From contig JBBBDQ010001294.1 of the NCBI GenBank assembly GCA_037127315.1, positions 574,001 to 638,000 of the forward strand: a stretch of 64,000 nucleotides of DNA. The letters run 5' to 3'. The stretch is from Ascarosepion bandense (taxonomy: Eukaryota > Mollusca > Cephalopoda > Sepiida > Sepiidae). The notes below the pieces were generated by a model. That model did not search any database and was not told where the DNA came from. It saw only the letters and a list, made by a program, of their open reading frames with translations. The position numbers and the translations under genes are program-made. Every line of letters begins with the position of its first letter. Position 1 is the stretch's first letter. Of this stretch, positions 22,016-33,600 are shown in pieces.

Positions 22016-22681
22016 AATTGGAGTCGATAGACTAAACTATCGCCCGGTTCACACTCCACCCATGTCTATTGAACAGGTGAAGAGGCTCATCCCTTGTTCT
22101 CTGTTTAGGATGTGGTTTCCGGTTTTTCTCTTTTCTCTTTTCTAATCTTCTCACTGTTTTTTTTTTTTTTCAATTGGAGTAGATAGACTAAACTATCGCC
22201 CGGTTCACACTCCACCCACGTCTATTGAACTGGTGAAGAGGCTCATCCCTTGTTTCCTGTTTAGGATGCGGTTTCCGGTTTTTCTCTTTTCTAATCTTCT
22301 TTTCACTGTTTTTTTTTTTTTCAATTGGAGTCGATAGACTAAACTATCGCCCGGTTCACACTCCACCCACGTCTATTGAACAGGTGAAGAGGCTTATCCC
22401 TTGTTTCCTGTTTAGGATGCGGTTTCCGGTTTTTCTCTTTTCTAATCTTCTCACTGTTTTTTTTTTTTTTCAATTGGAGTCGATAGACTAAACTATCGCC
22501 CGGTTCACACTCCACCCACGTCTATTGAACAGGTGAAGAGGCTCATCCCTTGTTTCCTGTTTAGGATGTGGTTTCCGGTTTTCTCTTTTCTAATCTTCTC
22601 ACTCTTATGTAGCCCCCTGCACATCAGTGGCGTTACCGCCTTGCTTGGGGTGATATGATTAAAAAAAAAAAAAAAAAAAAA
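22016..22681 (+). mobile_element. LINE-A-like 3' end with four tandem 150-bp monomers
   Basis: Monomers start at 22016, 22171, 22322 and 22471 with 'CAATTGGAGTCGATAGACT' and each ends in a 12-14 nt T-run. The last is followed by the LINE-A 3' terminus ('TGTAGCCCCCTGCACATCAG') and poly(A) at 22661-22681. Monomers differ by a few bases. Two further monomers with the same terminus occur at 62978-63292. Confidence 0.85.
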
Positions 22682-23769
22682 GTTAATACTTAACACTATT
22701 ATTAAAAAAAATGAAATATATATTAATTATGACTGAATGAAGATATTTAATTGTTTAGACACCAGACAACAAACTCAAATGAAAAAACTTTGAAGAGGAT
22801 ATGAAGTAACTTTTCCAAGGATTACTTTAAAGTGAATGTATCTGTACTCAGTAATAATTAAATAATTAGAGTCCATTTGTTAAGTTGTTGGCCACACAAA
22901 CATTTTTGTAGGCCAGGGTTCACTAACCCCTGTCTATAGGTTTATTCCATGACACAATAAGTGAATCAGAATATTTTACTGGATAATGTTGGAACTAAAA
23001 TTAATATTTACCCTTAATTTAGGTGCATTGGCAAGGAAAGAGATTATGCTGAAAAATACATATTCAACATATTTTTTCATAATGTTATGGACTTTGTTAT
23101 TTACTTATATATTCAATACTCAGGGTCATTTCAAGTTATTGGCAACTCGAGCAGTTGCCCAGGGTGCCATCAGAGCTGAGGATACTATCATGCCACCATG
23201 TCATTTGTTTGGCATCTTCCAAAACTAATGCTTATAAAAACATACATTTGGTCATCCTTTGGCTATTTTGTCATAAGAAAATAATCTTGTAAAGAAGATA
23301 CATGTATTAAGTTGTATATTGTAATAAACTCTTAAGTCTACTTGTTCAGTCTTTTACTTTGTGAAAATTTAATCCCCCGCACACGCAATAGTGGTGGTCC
23401 TGCCTTGTTGGGAAGAGGGGGTTGTTTTGGTTTGGTTTGCATTGTTTTACAGCATTTCAACCTCAATGGATTATTCAATGCTGACAAGATTTCTACAATA
23501 AATTTGTCTGAATAGAATATATATACTTTGTAAGAAATAAGTTTGTAAATCAACTTTCTTTGATGTATGTTAGTAAAATGGTCTTTGTTGAAAGTCAAAA
23601 ATAAATTGCTGGTATATATTGTATTTTCCTTTGAAAATGTTTTTCTTGAATTTTTACTGTATAATCTATTTTTATACTTTCACAGTGTTTTAACCCCAGT
23701 TTGAGGAAAAACTTTTTGCCCATAGCTTGGGTCAAGTCACAGGAACTAACTAACATCTGTATCCACTGG
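22682..23769. other. Unassigned AT-rich sequence
   Basis: A short segment at 23640-23710 is the inverse of 42735-42790 ('AACCCCAGTTT' and 'CTATTTTTATACT'), so it is part of a dispersed repeat. Nothing else recognised. Confidence 0.45.
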
Positions 23770-23990
23770 TCCATGCGTTTTTAATGGCCCATGTGTCCTT
23801 AATGGACCAGCTGTGAGTTCAATACCAGGCTACAGCAGTGGTGAACAAGTAACTTGCAGGGTTAGAGGGAGATAACTCATGACTTCCACTCTAGGCATTA
23901 CTACACAAGGAATGGAGTTCATATACCCCAGTGATTGTAAATACTGTAAATACTACCTTATCTCAGAAATATAAATAAATACTAAAAAAC
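23770..23990 (+). mobile_element. SINE-K copy
   Basis: Box B-like 'GTGAGTTCAATACCAGGCT' followed by 'ACAGCAGTGGTGAACAAGTAA' and 'GGGAGATAACT', as at 33840-33930. The 3' tail is lost. Confidence 0.65.
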
Positions 23991-24213
23991 ATGCATATTC
24001 CTTTTGTAATCCAGTGGGGAGATGTAAGATTCACTTCTTCCCAAGCATAATTGCTTTGTGGAACCGACTACTAATCTCTACAGTCTTAACCTGTTCAAGT
24101 TTACAGTTAACCATTATCTTTCCTAATATATCCGTATAAGCTGTGCCTCTTACGCTGTAAGGGTCTACCTTGAGTGGCTTTTGGACCTTTTACATAGTGA
24201 ACATCATTGTAAG

Positions 24214-24362
24214 AGAACAGATTGGGTTCTATAGCATTAATTGGCAACCAGTCTACCACAGAAAAAGTAACAACCTCCTGCCTGAAAATCTTCTGCCTAG
24301 TCAGTCCTTGACTGAAAGAGACATAATTGCCCAAGCATGTTATACGTATGGCACCTATGTAT
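24214..24362 (+). mobile_element. SINE-T, 3' half
   Basis: Matches the SINE-T body from 'ACAGATTGGGTTCTATAGC' to 'ATGGCAC', diverged. The tRNA head is absent. Confidence 0.75.
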
Positions 24363-26189
24363 AACACAAAGTTTGATTTGATAGATTAAGAGAAATGTTT
24401 CATAACATCTGAGTTTATAAATAATGATCAGCAGGCACCATTGAACTGTAAAGAAATTTATTGAAGATCCTGGATGACACTGATACAAATATGGTAAGGG
24501 CAAGTTGAGAACCTTATCATGTCATATCAAAAGAGAAGTTATTAAAAAAACCCTTTCGGTCAGTCCATAAAATCTTTAGCTATTGTGGCAAGTGGGGAAG
24601 TGTCCAAATGCACAGGATGGAGGATCCTATCTGAAATAGCAAAATGTGTAGCTGATCAATTGGCCAATTTGAAAAATATCTGCAATAAATATTAAATGAA
24701 ATTGGAAACAGAAACCATGAAGACTAATTTTTCTATTGTTTCTTTCAACAATGAATATGATGTCACCCTTAATGGGTGATATAGAGGAAATGCTAGATGG
24801 CTATTAGAGGAAGCTGTCCAAACAAACTGAGGCATCAACTAGGCAGAAGTTATGGAAGGATTTAGATTGTGAATACAGGTATTAAAGAAGTGAGCACATA
24901 GCAAGTTCAAGATCGTGATGTCAGCTCAGGCATAAATAGTTATTTCTGAAGGCACATATGGAGCCATGACTCAATAAGCCAAACATTTTCAGAAAGTGAT
25001 TTTCTAAATAATAATGTTCCAACATATACAATGAGTAAAACTAATGTTTTTGTTAATAAAATGTATTTTGAAAACTCTTTCAACTGGTTTGATTACATAA
25101 CTTTGTCTATTTAAAACTTTTGGCATATTCAGTAGAGAAAGGTTTAAATTATTATGCTATTCTGGATGCTGTATAGCCTGCTTTATATCAAGAAATAGAA
25201 TCTAAATAAATAAACTGTAAATTATGCCTGTCTCTCTATGTGTCTGCTGATGCTCTGACACACTTGCTCCATATCGACATTTTTTTACCTTTTTGAAATA
25301 AGGATAATTCTGGGATTAAAAATCTGCCCTTCTTGGTTTTGGAACATCCAAGATTGAAATTTGTGCTTGGATGAGTAAAGAACAGTTACAAATTCAAATT
25401 TTAAAATAACTGAAAAAAAATTAGTGATTCTAAAAGTTTTTAATTTATATTCAATTTAAGGTGAAGGAAAAACTTTGTGAATTTAAAAAAAAAAATGTTT
25501 TAAATTCAGTTTATAATATCTCCAAAACTTTGTGAATAGATGAAATCAGTTTTATTTCTTCAAAATGCCAAAGAGTCAGAGTTTTCATGATGTGAAGTTT
25601 TAAAGTTCTGCGGAGTTTGTGATATGAAGAACTCAACTCAATTGAAGTTCCACAGAGTTTGTGATTTGAAGAATTCAGTTTTCAGCCCAAATCAGTCTTT
25701 TGGCCAGAATTGGACTTATACTCCAAATCAGAATTAAAGTGAGGTTATGAATTTCCATGGAGTAGATTAAAGAATTCAAAGTTATTTCTTCAAAATTACT
25801 ATTTCTGGATCAGAGGTCTCTTTAATTTTGGGCCGAAGGACCAATTAGCTCTCCAAAAGAGCTAACTTAAAAATCTGCAAGCAGTGTAGCTGTTAAGCTA
25901 GTATCTCTTAAAACTAATAGATGAGTAAGTTTTAAAATTTGTTTTCAGAATATGTCCCATAATTATAACTCAATTGTCAGCTTTTCATTTAGAATATTTG
26001 TCCTTGCAAATTTTGTACAGATTCTGCAATTATAATTGAAATTCAAGTGAAGTGGTTTCTGTTATATGGCACAGTAGAAAACAGGAACAATATCACTTTA
26101 TTTATGATTCTGCAGTTCCAGTTTATTGGGTTTGAAGGATGATGGTTTTCACAAAAACTTACATGGTTCAGTTACTCGAAGACATTGAT
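24363..26189. other. Unassigned AT-rich sequence
   Basis: No gene or known element. A small internal duplication is visible at 25609-25680 ('GAAGTTC.ACAGAGTTTGTGA' twice). Confidence 0.45.
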
Positions 26190-26300
26190 CTAGGAATGTG
26201 GTTGTGTATAACTGACGGTTTAGACATTTCTGAATGGGTTTAGCACCTTTCATAACATCCATATTAAAGTTTTGATCTCACAAAACTATTTAAGACAATG
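26190..26300 (-). repeat. 112-bp dispersed monomer (R112)
   Basis: Inverse of the monomers at 45690-46075: 'GGTTTAGACATTTCTGAATG' and 'CATAACATCCATATTAAAG'. Confidence 0.55.
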
Positions 26301-26861
26301 ACATGAGTTTTGAAGCTGTTGTTTTGGTTTTGCTGCAGTTTGCAGTGTTAGACAAAACTATCTCTGACAAAACCTATTGTCACATGTGTGACAAAAAAAG
26401 TAAGATGAAAAGAAGTAAGAGAAACAACAGATGACCTTCTAAGTTTTATAGCAAAAAAAATATCTTTTCTCATAATTTTAGTGACTAAAAAAAAGTGGTT
26501 AAAAAAGAAAAAGACACAAAGGCTTCCCAGCAAGAACTTAGAAATAGTTCAAAATAATTTCGGTCAGGAGTTGCTAGCTTTTAGTAGAATAGTTTACATG
26601 TCAGATAATGAAAGTAAACAGATGACTCTTAAGTAGATTTCTGCAACAACTGACTTTGCCAGCCAACTTGCTTCATTTTAGTGTCAATCAATGAATACTG
26701 ATACCTGGATGAAAAACCTCTACTTGTAAGGTCATCCAACTACATCAAAGAGTTCTTTGAAGTTTTTATTTAAATGACCCAGAACTCAAAGAAGTTTCTG
26801 TTATAAAAATTGATTCTCTTAACACTATTATATGTTTAATTTCTTTTTCCCTTCTCCTAAA
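26301..26861. other. Unassigned sequence
   Basis: No supported feature. Confidence 0.4.
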
Positions 26862-27330
26862 TTTGTTACAACTGATCCATACACCAAGGTATTTGAAGCA
26901 TTTAGTATTTACTTAACCCTCTAGGGCCATTCGTATCATATTTGATACAGTATGAAAACAAGCCTTGAAATAAATATTTTCCTGAAAAATTTTTTAAGAG
27001 AAATATTTTATAAATTTCAAATGAAAGCAGTACTGACTGTTCAGTCAATGAATACCAAATGTTTCCTTATAGGGAAATACCAAATGTTTCCTTATAGGGA
27101 AATACTGTATCAAATATGATACGAATGGCCCTAGAGGGTTAATCCATATCCTGAATTATTATGGATTCAAGGTATGTGCCATTGCTGCTTTCATTTCAAT
27201 TTCAGGTCATAGATTTTATTTTTGAAAGATTTATCTTGTCTTCTATTTCTTGGAATATTTGATAGAGGATGTACATTCTCTGTTCAAAATCATTCTTACC
27301 CCAACTACAAATACCTATGTCATCAGCATA
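26862..27330 (-). mobile_element. LINE-D fragment interrupted by a MITE
   Basis: 26862-26916 and 27139-27330 together align with 5205-5450 of the other LINE-D fragment. The MITE occupies the gap exactly. Confidence 0.7.
26917..27138. mobile_element. piggyBac-type MITE with perfect inverted repeats
   Basis: 222 bp flanked by TTAA at 26913-26916 and 27139-27142. The terminal inverted repeats are identical for about 37 bp, beginning CCCTCTAGGGCCATTCGTAT. TTAA duplication and CCCT ends are the signature of the piggyBac superfamily. There is no coding sequence. A 26-bp internal direct repeat ('ATGTTTCCTTATAGGG') sits at 27057-27105. Confidence 0.92.
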
Positions 27331-27864
27331 CCCACCCTCATTATGAATACATTAGCCTAGGAAGTGAAAACAGGTTTGTTGTCTTCTATTTGTCAATTTG
27401 TTTTAAAATTTGGTATGAAATGCTAAAATGGTCACTGCTATTCTCTTCATATATGTATTAGTAAATGTGCACGGGAAAATGTCTAGCAAAATATTAACTA
27501 AAAAGGCACCATAATTTATTGATGTCGTAAATTATTATTTTTTTAAATCACAGATAAAAGAAAAATAATTTTTTAATTTCTTTAAACTATCAAAAAATTA
27601 TATCAGGAAAATAATCTGAGATAGATAAAAATATTGAAGTTGAAATTGTCAGTTTTTCTACCAACATATAATGAGTTAAATACAAACCAATGGAAATACT
27701 TTTTAAAACTTTATTCAAGTATGGCACCAAAAAATAAAGTGATTCATCTACATTGGTGTATGGATCAGTTATTACAAATTTAGTAAAGGCGATAAGAAAA
27801 TTAAAAGTAGAATAGGTTGCGCTTGAGGTAATTTCACCCAGCAACACAAAACATTAACTTGCAA
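27331..27864. other. Unassigned sequence
   Basis: No supported feature. Confidence 0.4.
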
Positions 27865-27965
27865 ACTCAACATGTTCTTAAATAGCCTTGTCAGATGGAA
27901 ACTTTAATATAGATGCCATGCATGGCACCAAACCTATTCAGAAATGTCTAAACTGTCAGCTGTAT
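27865..27965 (+). repeat. 112-bp dispersed monomer (R112)
   Basis: 'GTTCTTAAATAGCC', 'GATGCCATGCATGGCACCAA' and 'TTCAGAAATGTCTAAACT' appear in the same order as in 45690-46075. Confidence 0.6.
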
Positions 27966-28239
27966 GCAAATGCTTTCAAAGATAAACAATCCAAAATGGC
28001 TTTGAGCAAAAGAAGTCTATGGGTCTCTCTGAAGATCACACTTCTTTAAGTCCATTGTGGACTGGCAGTACAGAATCACAAAGTACTGAAGCAAATAACA
28101 GGAACCAAATGAGTTGAGAACTACGAACAGCAGCAACGACGAAAATGAGTGGCATATGTAATTCTAAGAGAAAATAATGACATAATCAAAATGTCAACAT
28201 TCCACACTACTTCAAATAAAATGTTAAGAAGAAACTGCT
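27966..28239. other. Unassigned sequence
   Basis: No supported feature. Confidence 0.4.
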
Positions 28240-29110
28240 ATCAATACTTCTTGCTTTGAGTATTGCTACAACATCTGGTCTGGTGGTCCTACTATACATT
28301 TAGAGATTCTTGATAAAATCCCATAAAAATCTGCAGTGTTACTGGTCATAATCAAGTATCTTGGCTTCAATGTTTTCCACCACCATAAATAGCTTCCCTT
28401 TTCTATAAACACTTTCATGATAAATGTTCTGATGAATTTTCCCACTACAGTACTTAGACTTTATGAATTTAAGTGCAGTACTAGATCGTATATCATATAT
28501 CGTATAGATGGATATCAGCTCAGAATGAGAAATCAGAGAGCTGAGTTTGAATTCTTATTGAATTTGTCGCATTCACATATTTACAAATACTCTTGGGAAA
28601 GGTATGAATTTGTCACTTCTCCCACCAGCTTTGGGTTAACTATTAGGAGAGATTGGGTCCTATATCCTTGGTTGGCAACCAGTCTACCACAGATAGTAAT
28701 GGCAACCTACTGCAGGAAAATCTTCTGCCCAGTCAGTCATATCTCTTCCAAGACATGATTACCCCAGCATGTATCAAGTATAGCATTTAACTGACTGACT
28801 AGATTAGTGGTAAAACCTCCTCTTTTTACAGTTCAAATGACTAGATGTAACTGTGTTCTATGCTAAGTTCGTTTTTTCCCCACTTTCAGGAATGTAAAAC
28901 TCTCTTTTGGCTTCTTGCTTACCTGTCATGTTTGATCTTCAAGAATTTAAATGCAATGTCAATCTTCTGTCTTCTTAATTCTTGTTCTTTTATTATTCTG
29001 TCTTTTTAATACTATTTTTCTTTTTTTTTTTCATAAACTCTTTAACACCCAGTAACCTCTTGCATCTTAGTGGCTTTATTGCCTTGCTTGAGGCAAAATT
29101 ATTTAAAAAA
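28240..29110 (+). mobile_element. LINE-B fragment carrying a SINE-T insertion
   Basis: 28240-28486 and 28799-29110 form one decayed LINE-B copy: 'TTCTTGATAAAATCC...CTGCAGTGTTACTGG' (RT tail), then 'TCTTTTGGCTTCTTGC', a 'GTATTTTCTTG'-like end and the 3' UTR 'CACCCAGTAACCTCTTGC'. Confidence 0.65.
28487..28798 (+). mobile_element. SINE-T full-length copy in LINE-B
   Basis: Ends in CTGACTGA. Flanked by CTAGAT at 28481-28486 and 28799-28804. The SINE at 32395-32638 sits in the same LINE position. Confidence 0.85.
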
Positions 29111-29840
29111 ATTTCTGTAATTTCTATTCTAATGACTTTTTCTCTCAAACTCCCAGATGTGGAATGCTCTTCGAACTTCTTGCTTTCCTGTCAAATACAA
29201 TCTACAAAAATTTAAATCATCATCTGCCTTTTTAAGCCATGTTCTTTTATTGTCCGTTCTCATTAATAATGTTTTCTCATCAATGTTTTAACAGACGAAA
29301 ACATGAAATGTTCTGTGTGGTTCTAATCAGGCAAGATGACTGGTTAGTCTAGTTTACTAATATTATGGTCAGCAAGCAAGTTTCTGACATTTTTGGAACT
29401 ATGGCTAGGGGATAAGTCCTGTTGGTAAAAACAATTGCTCCTTGTAAGCAGATGAAAGATTACTAGATTGGTGGCTAGGTCACATCATTTCACTATTGAA
29501 ATTAGTTATTGTAACTGTAAGTTCTATGCTAATGGTTTCCTCGCCCAATCTTCTCACTTATGGAACTCTCTTCCAGCTTCTTACTTTCCTGTTAACTACC
29601 ATCTATGAAAATTTAAAGGCAGCAGTGAGTGTCAACTTCTGTCATCTTGCATCTGGTTCCTTTTATTGTCCTTTCTCTTTAGTAATTTTTTCTCAATATT
29701 CTTTTGTCTTCTTAATACCTGTTCTTTTATTGTCCTTTCTCCTTAATAGCATTTTTTTTCATATTTGCTAACACTCAGTAACCCCTCATGTCCTAGTAGC
29801 TTTCTTGCTTTGTTTGGCGTGAAATGATTACTAAAAACAC
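29111..29840 (+). mobile_element. Two further LINE-B 3' fragments
   Basis: 29135-29290 and 29520-29840 both start with a 'GGAATGCTCTTCGAACTTC'-like coding tail and run into C/T-rich 3' UTR. The second ends in 'GTGAAATGATTAC'. Confidence 0.55.
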
Positions 29841-29869
29841 TGGAAATAGAAGCTACTGATCTTGAGAAA

Positions 29870-29990
29870 CTTATTTTCAGGAAAAAATTGTTTTGAGAGA
29901 AATTTTATAAATTTAAACTGAAAGTAGTACAAGCTGCTTGGTCAAAAGAATGATGAATGTTTCCTTATAAAGAAACAACTAATATTACCA
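29870..29990. repeat. Decayed relative of the piggyBac-type MITE
   Basis: Resembles the MITE interior 26970-27090 ('GAGAGAAATTTTATAAATTT' and 'AATGTTTCCTTATAAAG'). The terminal repeats are gone. Confidence 0.5.
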
Positions 29991-30034
29991 TTAAATTTCC
30001 AATGTTAAATTGGTTTATGCCTCAAATGACTTAC

Positions 30035-30416
30035 ACAGTATGTTGTACAGCCTTTTGCAAATAAGCTGCTTGTAAAGGATTTTCTGAGTCAATTATCTTA
30101 ACCAAAAATTTTGTAACAGGAGCTGGAACAGAATTCTCAGGATGGGTTCTTTGTCTAGTAACATCAGTCTTCATTAATGTAACCAAGTGCTCCCTTTGTC
30201 TGTAAGTTAAGAAATCTGTATTCGTAGCAGAAGGCTTAGCAGTTGTCCAGTCTTGGCAGTGAGGAATTGGTCCAGCAATCAGTTCATCCAAAGAACTTGA
30301 TGGCGTCTGTTGTTCTTTCATACCAGAAGGTTTTTTGAGTATAGGTTTTAGGCGGGTTGTCTGGATTTTGTTTGTTAAAGAAGAGTAAGACCGCAAGGAT
30401 TGTCTATGGAAGGGAT
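30035..30416 (-). CDS. Internal exon B of an unidentified host gene
   Basis: 382 nt open in one frame. Upstream on this strand is a T-rich tract and TTTACAG (acceptor at 30418-30417), and at the other end GTAAGT (30034-30029) is a strong donor. The ORF continues two codons past the donor to a TAA, which is intronic if the donor is used. Entry phase is 1 and exit phase 2. The protein is hydrophilic, Ser/Thr/Pro-rich at first ('LKPILKKPSG', 'SSSLDELIAGPIPHCQDW'), then more helical ('RQREHLVTLMKTDVTRQR', 'VTKFLVKIIDSENPLQAAYL'). It matches no transposon in the window and I do not recognise the family. Its phase fits exon A at 53692-53836 exactly, which supports one gene running right to left. 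Cell role unknown. Confidence 0.72.
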
Positions 30417-30719
30417 CTGTAAAGATATATGAATAAAAAAAAAGTGAAATCAATATTAGTGAAAAACAAAAGAATCAAATTAACAACAATAAAATAAAGC
30501 TACACCTTCACAGACTGATTTAATTACCAATAATCTTTAGAAAGTTCAGGTGTTATCATGATGAGGAGGCTTATAAAAGAAAAATCTGCTATGAGCTATG
30601 AATTCTAAACCATATATTAATCATCTGAGAGAACTCAATCTGATTACTAGCATCATGGCCGATGCTAATCTCCAGGGAAATTCTCTTGCTAATATTTTCC
30701 ATTGAAATGAAATGGAAAA
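30417..30719 (-). other. Intron sequence upstream of exon B
   Basis: Contains the polypyrimidine tract and acceptor. Otherwise nothing recognised. Confidence 0.5.
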
Positions 30720-31353
30720 ATTATATTGAATCAATTGCTAGTTCAACTCCAGCCACTTTCTCACCAGCGATATGGGGCTTGCCTCTGTATCTTCTACAAA
30801 TATTTTTATGGATTCTGCTCTGACAAACTTAGGTCATTGAAACCCCCCTCCACAAGAATTTACTCAGGCATTCAGACTGGCAACAAGGTCTCACCCTTTT
30901 ACATTTAGATCAACCAAATGCAAACAACAATTCTACTCCATCAGCTTCTTTTCTTGCACTTCCCACCTGTGGAACTCCCTTCCATATATTTGGCTACAAT
31001 CACCAGGAATTTAAATGCAATGTCAATTCCCATCTTTTATTCGCTTAACTCCAGTTCTGTCTTCATCACTCTGTGAATCTTTTCCTTTTCCTTTCTCTCT
31101 ACCTTCACAACTGTCTTCACTCCTGTGTTTACAGCCTTCTCTTGCCCTTTCTCTGACACCCCCTGTAACTGGTTCATCTTTCTCTTCACTCTCTTCCTAC
31201 CTAAAACTTCAACTTCACTCTCCTCCTGCCTAAAACTTCAACACTCTTATGTAGCCCCCTTCAACTCCTGCCTAAAACTTCAACTCTCTTATGTAGCCCC
31301 TTGCACATCAGTGATGGTACTGCCTTTGCTTGGGGTGAAATGATTAAAAAAAA
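30720..31353 (+). mobile_element. LINE-A relative, diverged 3' fragment
   Basis: Coding tail remnants ('LGLPLYLLQIF', 'TRLATRSHPF'-like) and a 3' UTR in which 'CCTGCCTAAAACTTCAAC' is repeated three times before 'TGTAGCCCCTTGCACATCAG' and poly(A). Confidence 0.75.
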
Positions 31354-31509
31354 TATATATATGCAGTGAAGAAAGTTGGTTCACTGTTTCTTGCCTGAAT
31401 CTATCTTATATACTTACAAGTCTACCATTCATCTACACTTTAAATATTGCTAAAACAGTTGCTCTGATATATGTTTACCAATCTATCTAAACTTATTTAT
31501 AAATGGAAC

Positions 31510-31550
<41 letters not shown>

Positions 31551-32214
31551 ACTACCTATAAACTCTGAAACAGCTGAACCGATTTTCTTGAAAATTTACA
31601 CAGTTGTACTATAAGCATCTGCTAGTGTTCTTAACTAGGTTTTGTGTTGAGGTACCCCTGATAAATATTGAAAATCGATAATCGAAAAAATTGGGTTATA
31701 GAAGGAGTGGTCCGATTTTAATCAAATTCGATACTCTCATAGACAAAGACATAAGAAATGATATTCAGAAGTTTCAAGGTTGCAGTTCTTACAATAGTGC
31801 AGAATATTGATAATATATATATATATGAAAGGCAAGATGTTTGTGTGTGTGTGTCTGTTTATCTGCCTGTATGTTTGTATTTTTTTCAGCCCTTTTATTT
31901 TAGTTTTTGCTTCGGGTTTGGCTCTAAGTATATATAATTGTATTTCTTAGTTTCAGCCATGATACAATTTACTCAGAGGATTTATTTAGCCTTCAAAATT
32001 CAGTTTATGACAAAAAAAACTTATTTGATATTGATACCAGGAAATCAAAATTTGACTTACATTCATTCATTTTTCTTTCAGTCTACGGTTTCGCTTTAAC
32101 TGGAAACAACTATTGGTTTTTAGTCTTTCGTGCCAACGTCCAAAGAGTCTGAGCTCTAGGACCATGGATTAGTTTTAAGGCTTTCATTACACCCAAGCAA
32201 CGCCGGGCTATACT
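31510..32214 (+). mobile_element. Helitron-like non-autonomous element (candidate)
   Basis: The right end shows a short hairpin ('CAACGCCGGGC' region, 32197-32207) about 8 nt before CTAG, followed by T; Helitrons end in a hairpin and CTRR and insert before T. The interior has a GT run (31510-31548) and 'CAGCTGAACCGATTTTC'. The left end is not defined, and no Rep/helicase is encoded. The sequence right of CTAG is LINE-B, as expected for an insertion. Confidence 0.45.
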
Positions 32215-32394
32215 GCTAGTCCTTAATAAAATGCAAAGAATCTGCAATGCCATTGGTTCTGATCTGAAGCATCTCAGTTTCAGCCACTTTCTCACTTCTG
32301 TAACATAACTTCCCTGTGCCTTACCCTTACTTTCATGGAAATTTTTTCCCTAAAGTGCCAAGGCCCTATGAATTTAAGCCCAGTGCTAGATTGG
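32215..32394 (+). mobile_element. LINE-B fragment (RT tail)
   Basis: Frame shows 'VLNKMQRICNAIGSDL', matching 'ILNRLQRRVCNVIGTDL' of LINE-A at 20760. It ends at the SINE insertion. Confidence 0.65.
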
Positions 32395-32638
32395 CTGTGC
32401 ATGTGCGTTGTGGTGCAGTAGATATCAGCTCAAAACAAGAAATTGGAGAGTCAAGTTCGAATTCCAGTTGAATTTGTTACAATCACTTAAGGCAAATACC
32501 CTTGAGAAAATTATTACTTTATCTCTTCTCCCTCCAACTATGGGTTAAATAGCAAGGCAGATTGGGATAGGAAAATCTTCTGCTCAGTCAGTCATGTCTC
32601 TTTCAAGACATGATTCCCCAAGTATGGCACTTAACTGA
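32395..32638 (+). mobile_element. SINE-T copy, internally shortened
   Basis: Flanked by CTAGATTGG (32386-32394) and CTAGATTAG (32639-32647). Lacks about 60 bp of the body compared with 50778-51090. Confidence 0.85.
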
Positions 32639-32666
32639 CTAGATTAGAGGCAATATCTCATCATTT

Positions 32667-33110
32667 GAATTTTTTTTTTTTTTTTTTTTTTTTTTATAAG
32701 CGTTTCACCCCGAGCAAGGCATGTCACTGCCACTACTGTGCAGGGGGCTACGTAGAGTGGAGAAAGGCTGATTAAATATAGGAAATGACAGAGGGTGGGT
32801 GATAGGCCAGTGAGGATACCGAGAATGAGGGTTGGGTAGATGAGTGTTGTGAGAATAGTTGGGAGTTAGTGTGATAGGAGGTGTCTATTGACCCTACATT
32901 TAAACACCTGGAGATTGTAACTGTCAGGAAAGCAGACTTGTGGAAGGGAGTTCCACAGGCGGGAAGTGCAAGAAAAGAAGCTGTTGGAGTAGAATTTACG
33001 GTTACATCTTATTTGTTTAACTGTAAAAGGGTGGGACCTAGTTGCTAATCTAGTATCTCGTGTAAATTCGTGCTTAGGCGGCACCAGTGATCTAAGCTCA
33101 TCGGAGCAAT
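32667..33110 (-). mobile_element. LINE-A, 5'-truncated with long poly(A)
   Basis: T-run at 32670-32695, then a 3' UTR nearly identical to 43-350 and a coding tail 'TRLATRSHPFTVKQIRC' and 'TSRLWNSLPQVCFPDSYN' with stop near 32866. Confidence 0.88.
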
Positions 33111-33114
33111 TTTG

Positions 33115-33372
33115 CTAGATTTAACTGTACATTCTTTGTTGATAGTTTCTGTTTTGTGCTTCTCACCTGTGGAACTCTATTTTGGCTTCTGGCTTCCCAT
33201 TCAACTTTGAAATTTAAAACTTTAAATGCAATGTTAATCATTATTTTTTGTCTTCTTAATTCTTGTTCTTTTATTGTCCTCTCTTCTTAGTAGTATTTTT
33301 TATCTTATATTTAATCACACTCAGTAAATCCCTTGTGTGTTAGTAGATTTCTTGCCTTGCTTGTGGTAGACA
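33115..33372 (+). mobile_element. LINE-B 3' fragment
   Basis: 'GTGCTTCTCACCTGTGGAAC', 'AATGCAATGTTAATC' and the 'CACTCAGTAAATCCC' end. Confidence 0.55.
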
Positions 33373-33600
33373 GAACTGTTCATCAAGTCATTGTGGTTGT
33401 GAGTGTACTGGCCTTGTTCAAACTGTTGATCATATGAAATGATATGCTATCTCCAACTGTAACTAAAGTTCACTTAGAGTAGTTACAGTATAAACCACAG
33501 GTAGGTTCTGTAGATTTTGAACAAACAAAAATGTGCCTGAGAAGGCATCGGCAACAGGGATTGCTAGCCACCCGAGTAAACAAGCATATTTGAAAATAAG
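33373..33600 (+). mobile_element. SINE-S 3' part
   Basis: Matches 5715-5945: 'GGCCTTGTTCAAACTGTTG' and 'TGAACAAACAAAAATGTGCC'. Confidence 0.7.

Noticed and set aside
23108..23190. Short ORF with 'LLATRAVAQGAI' as a conserved protein
   Set aside because: Too short, no splice signals and only weak resemblance to anything; not supportable.
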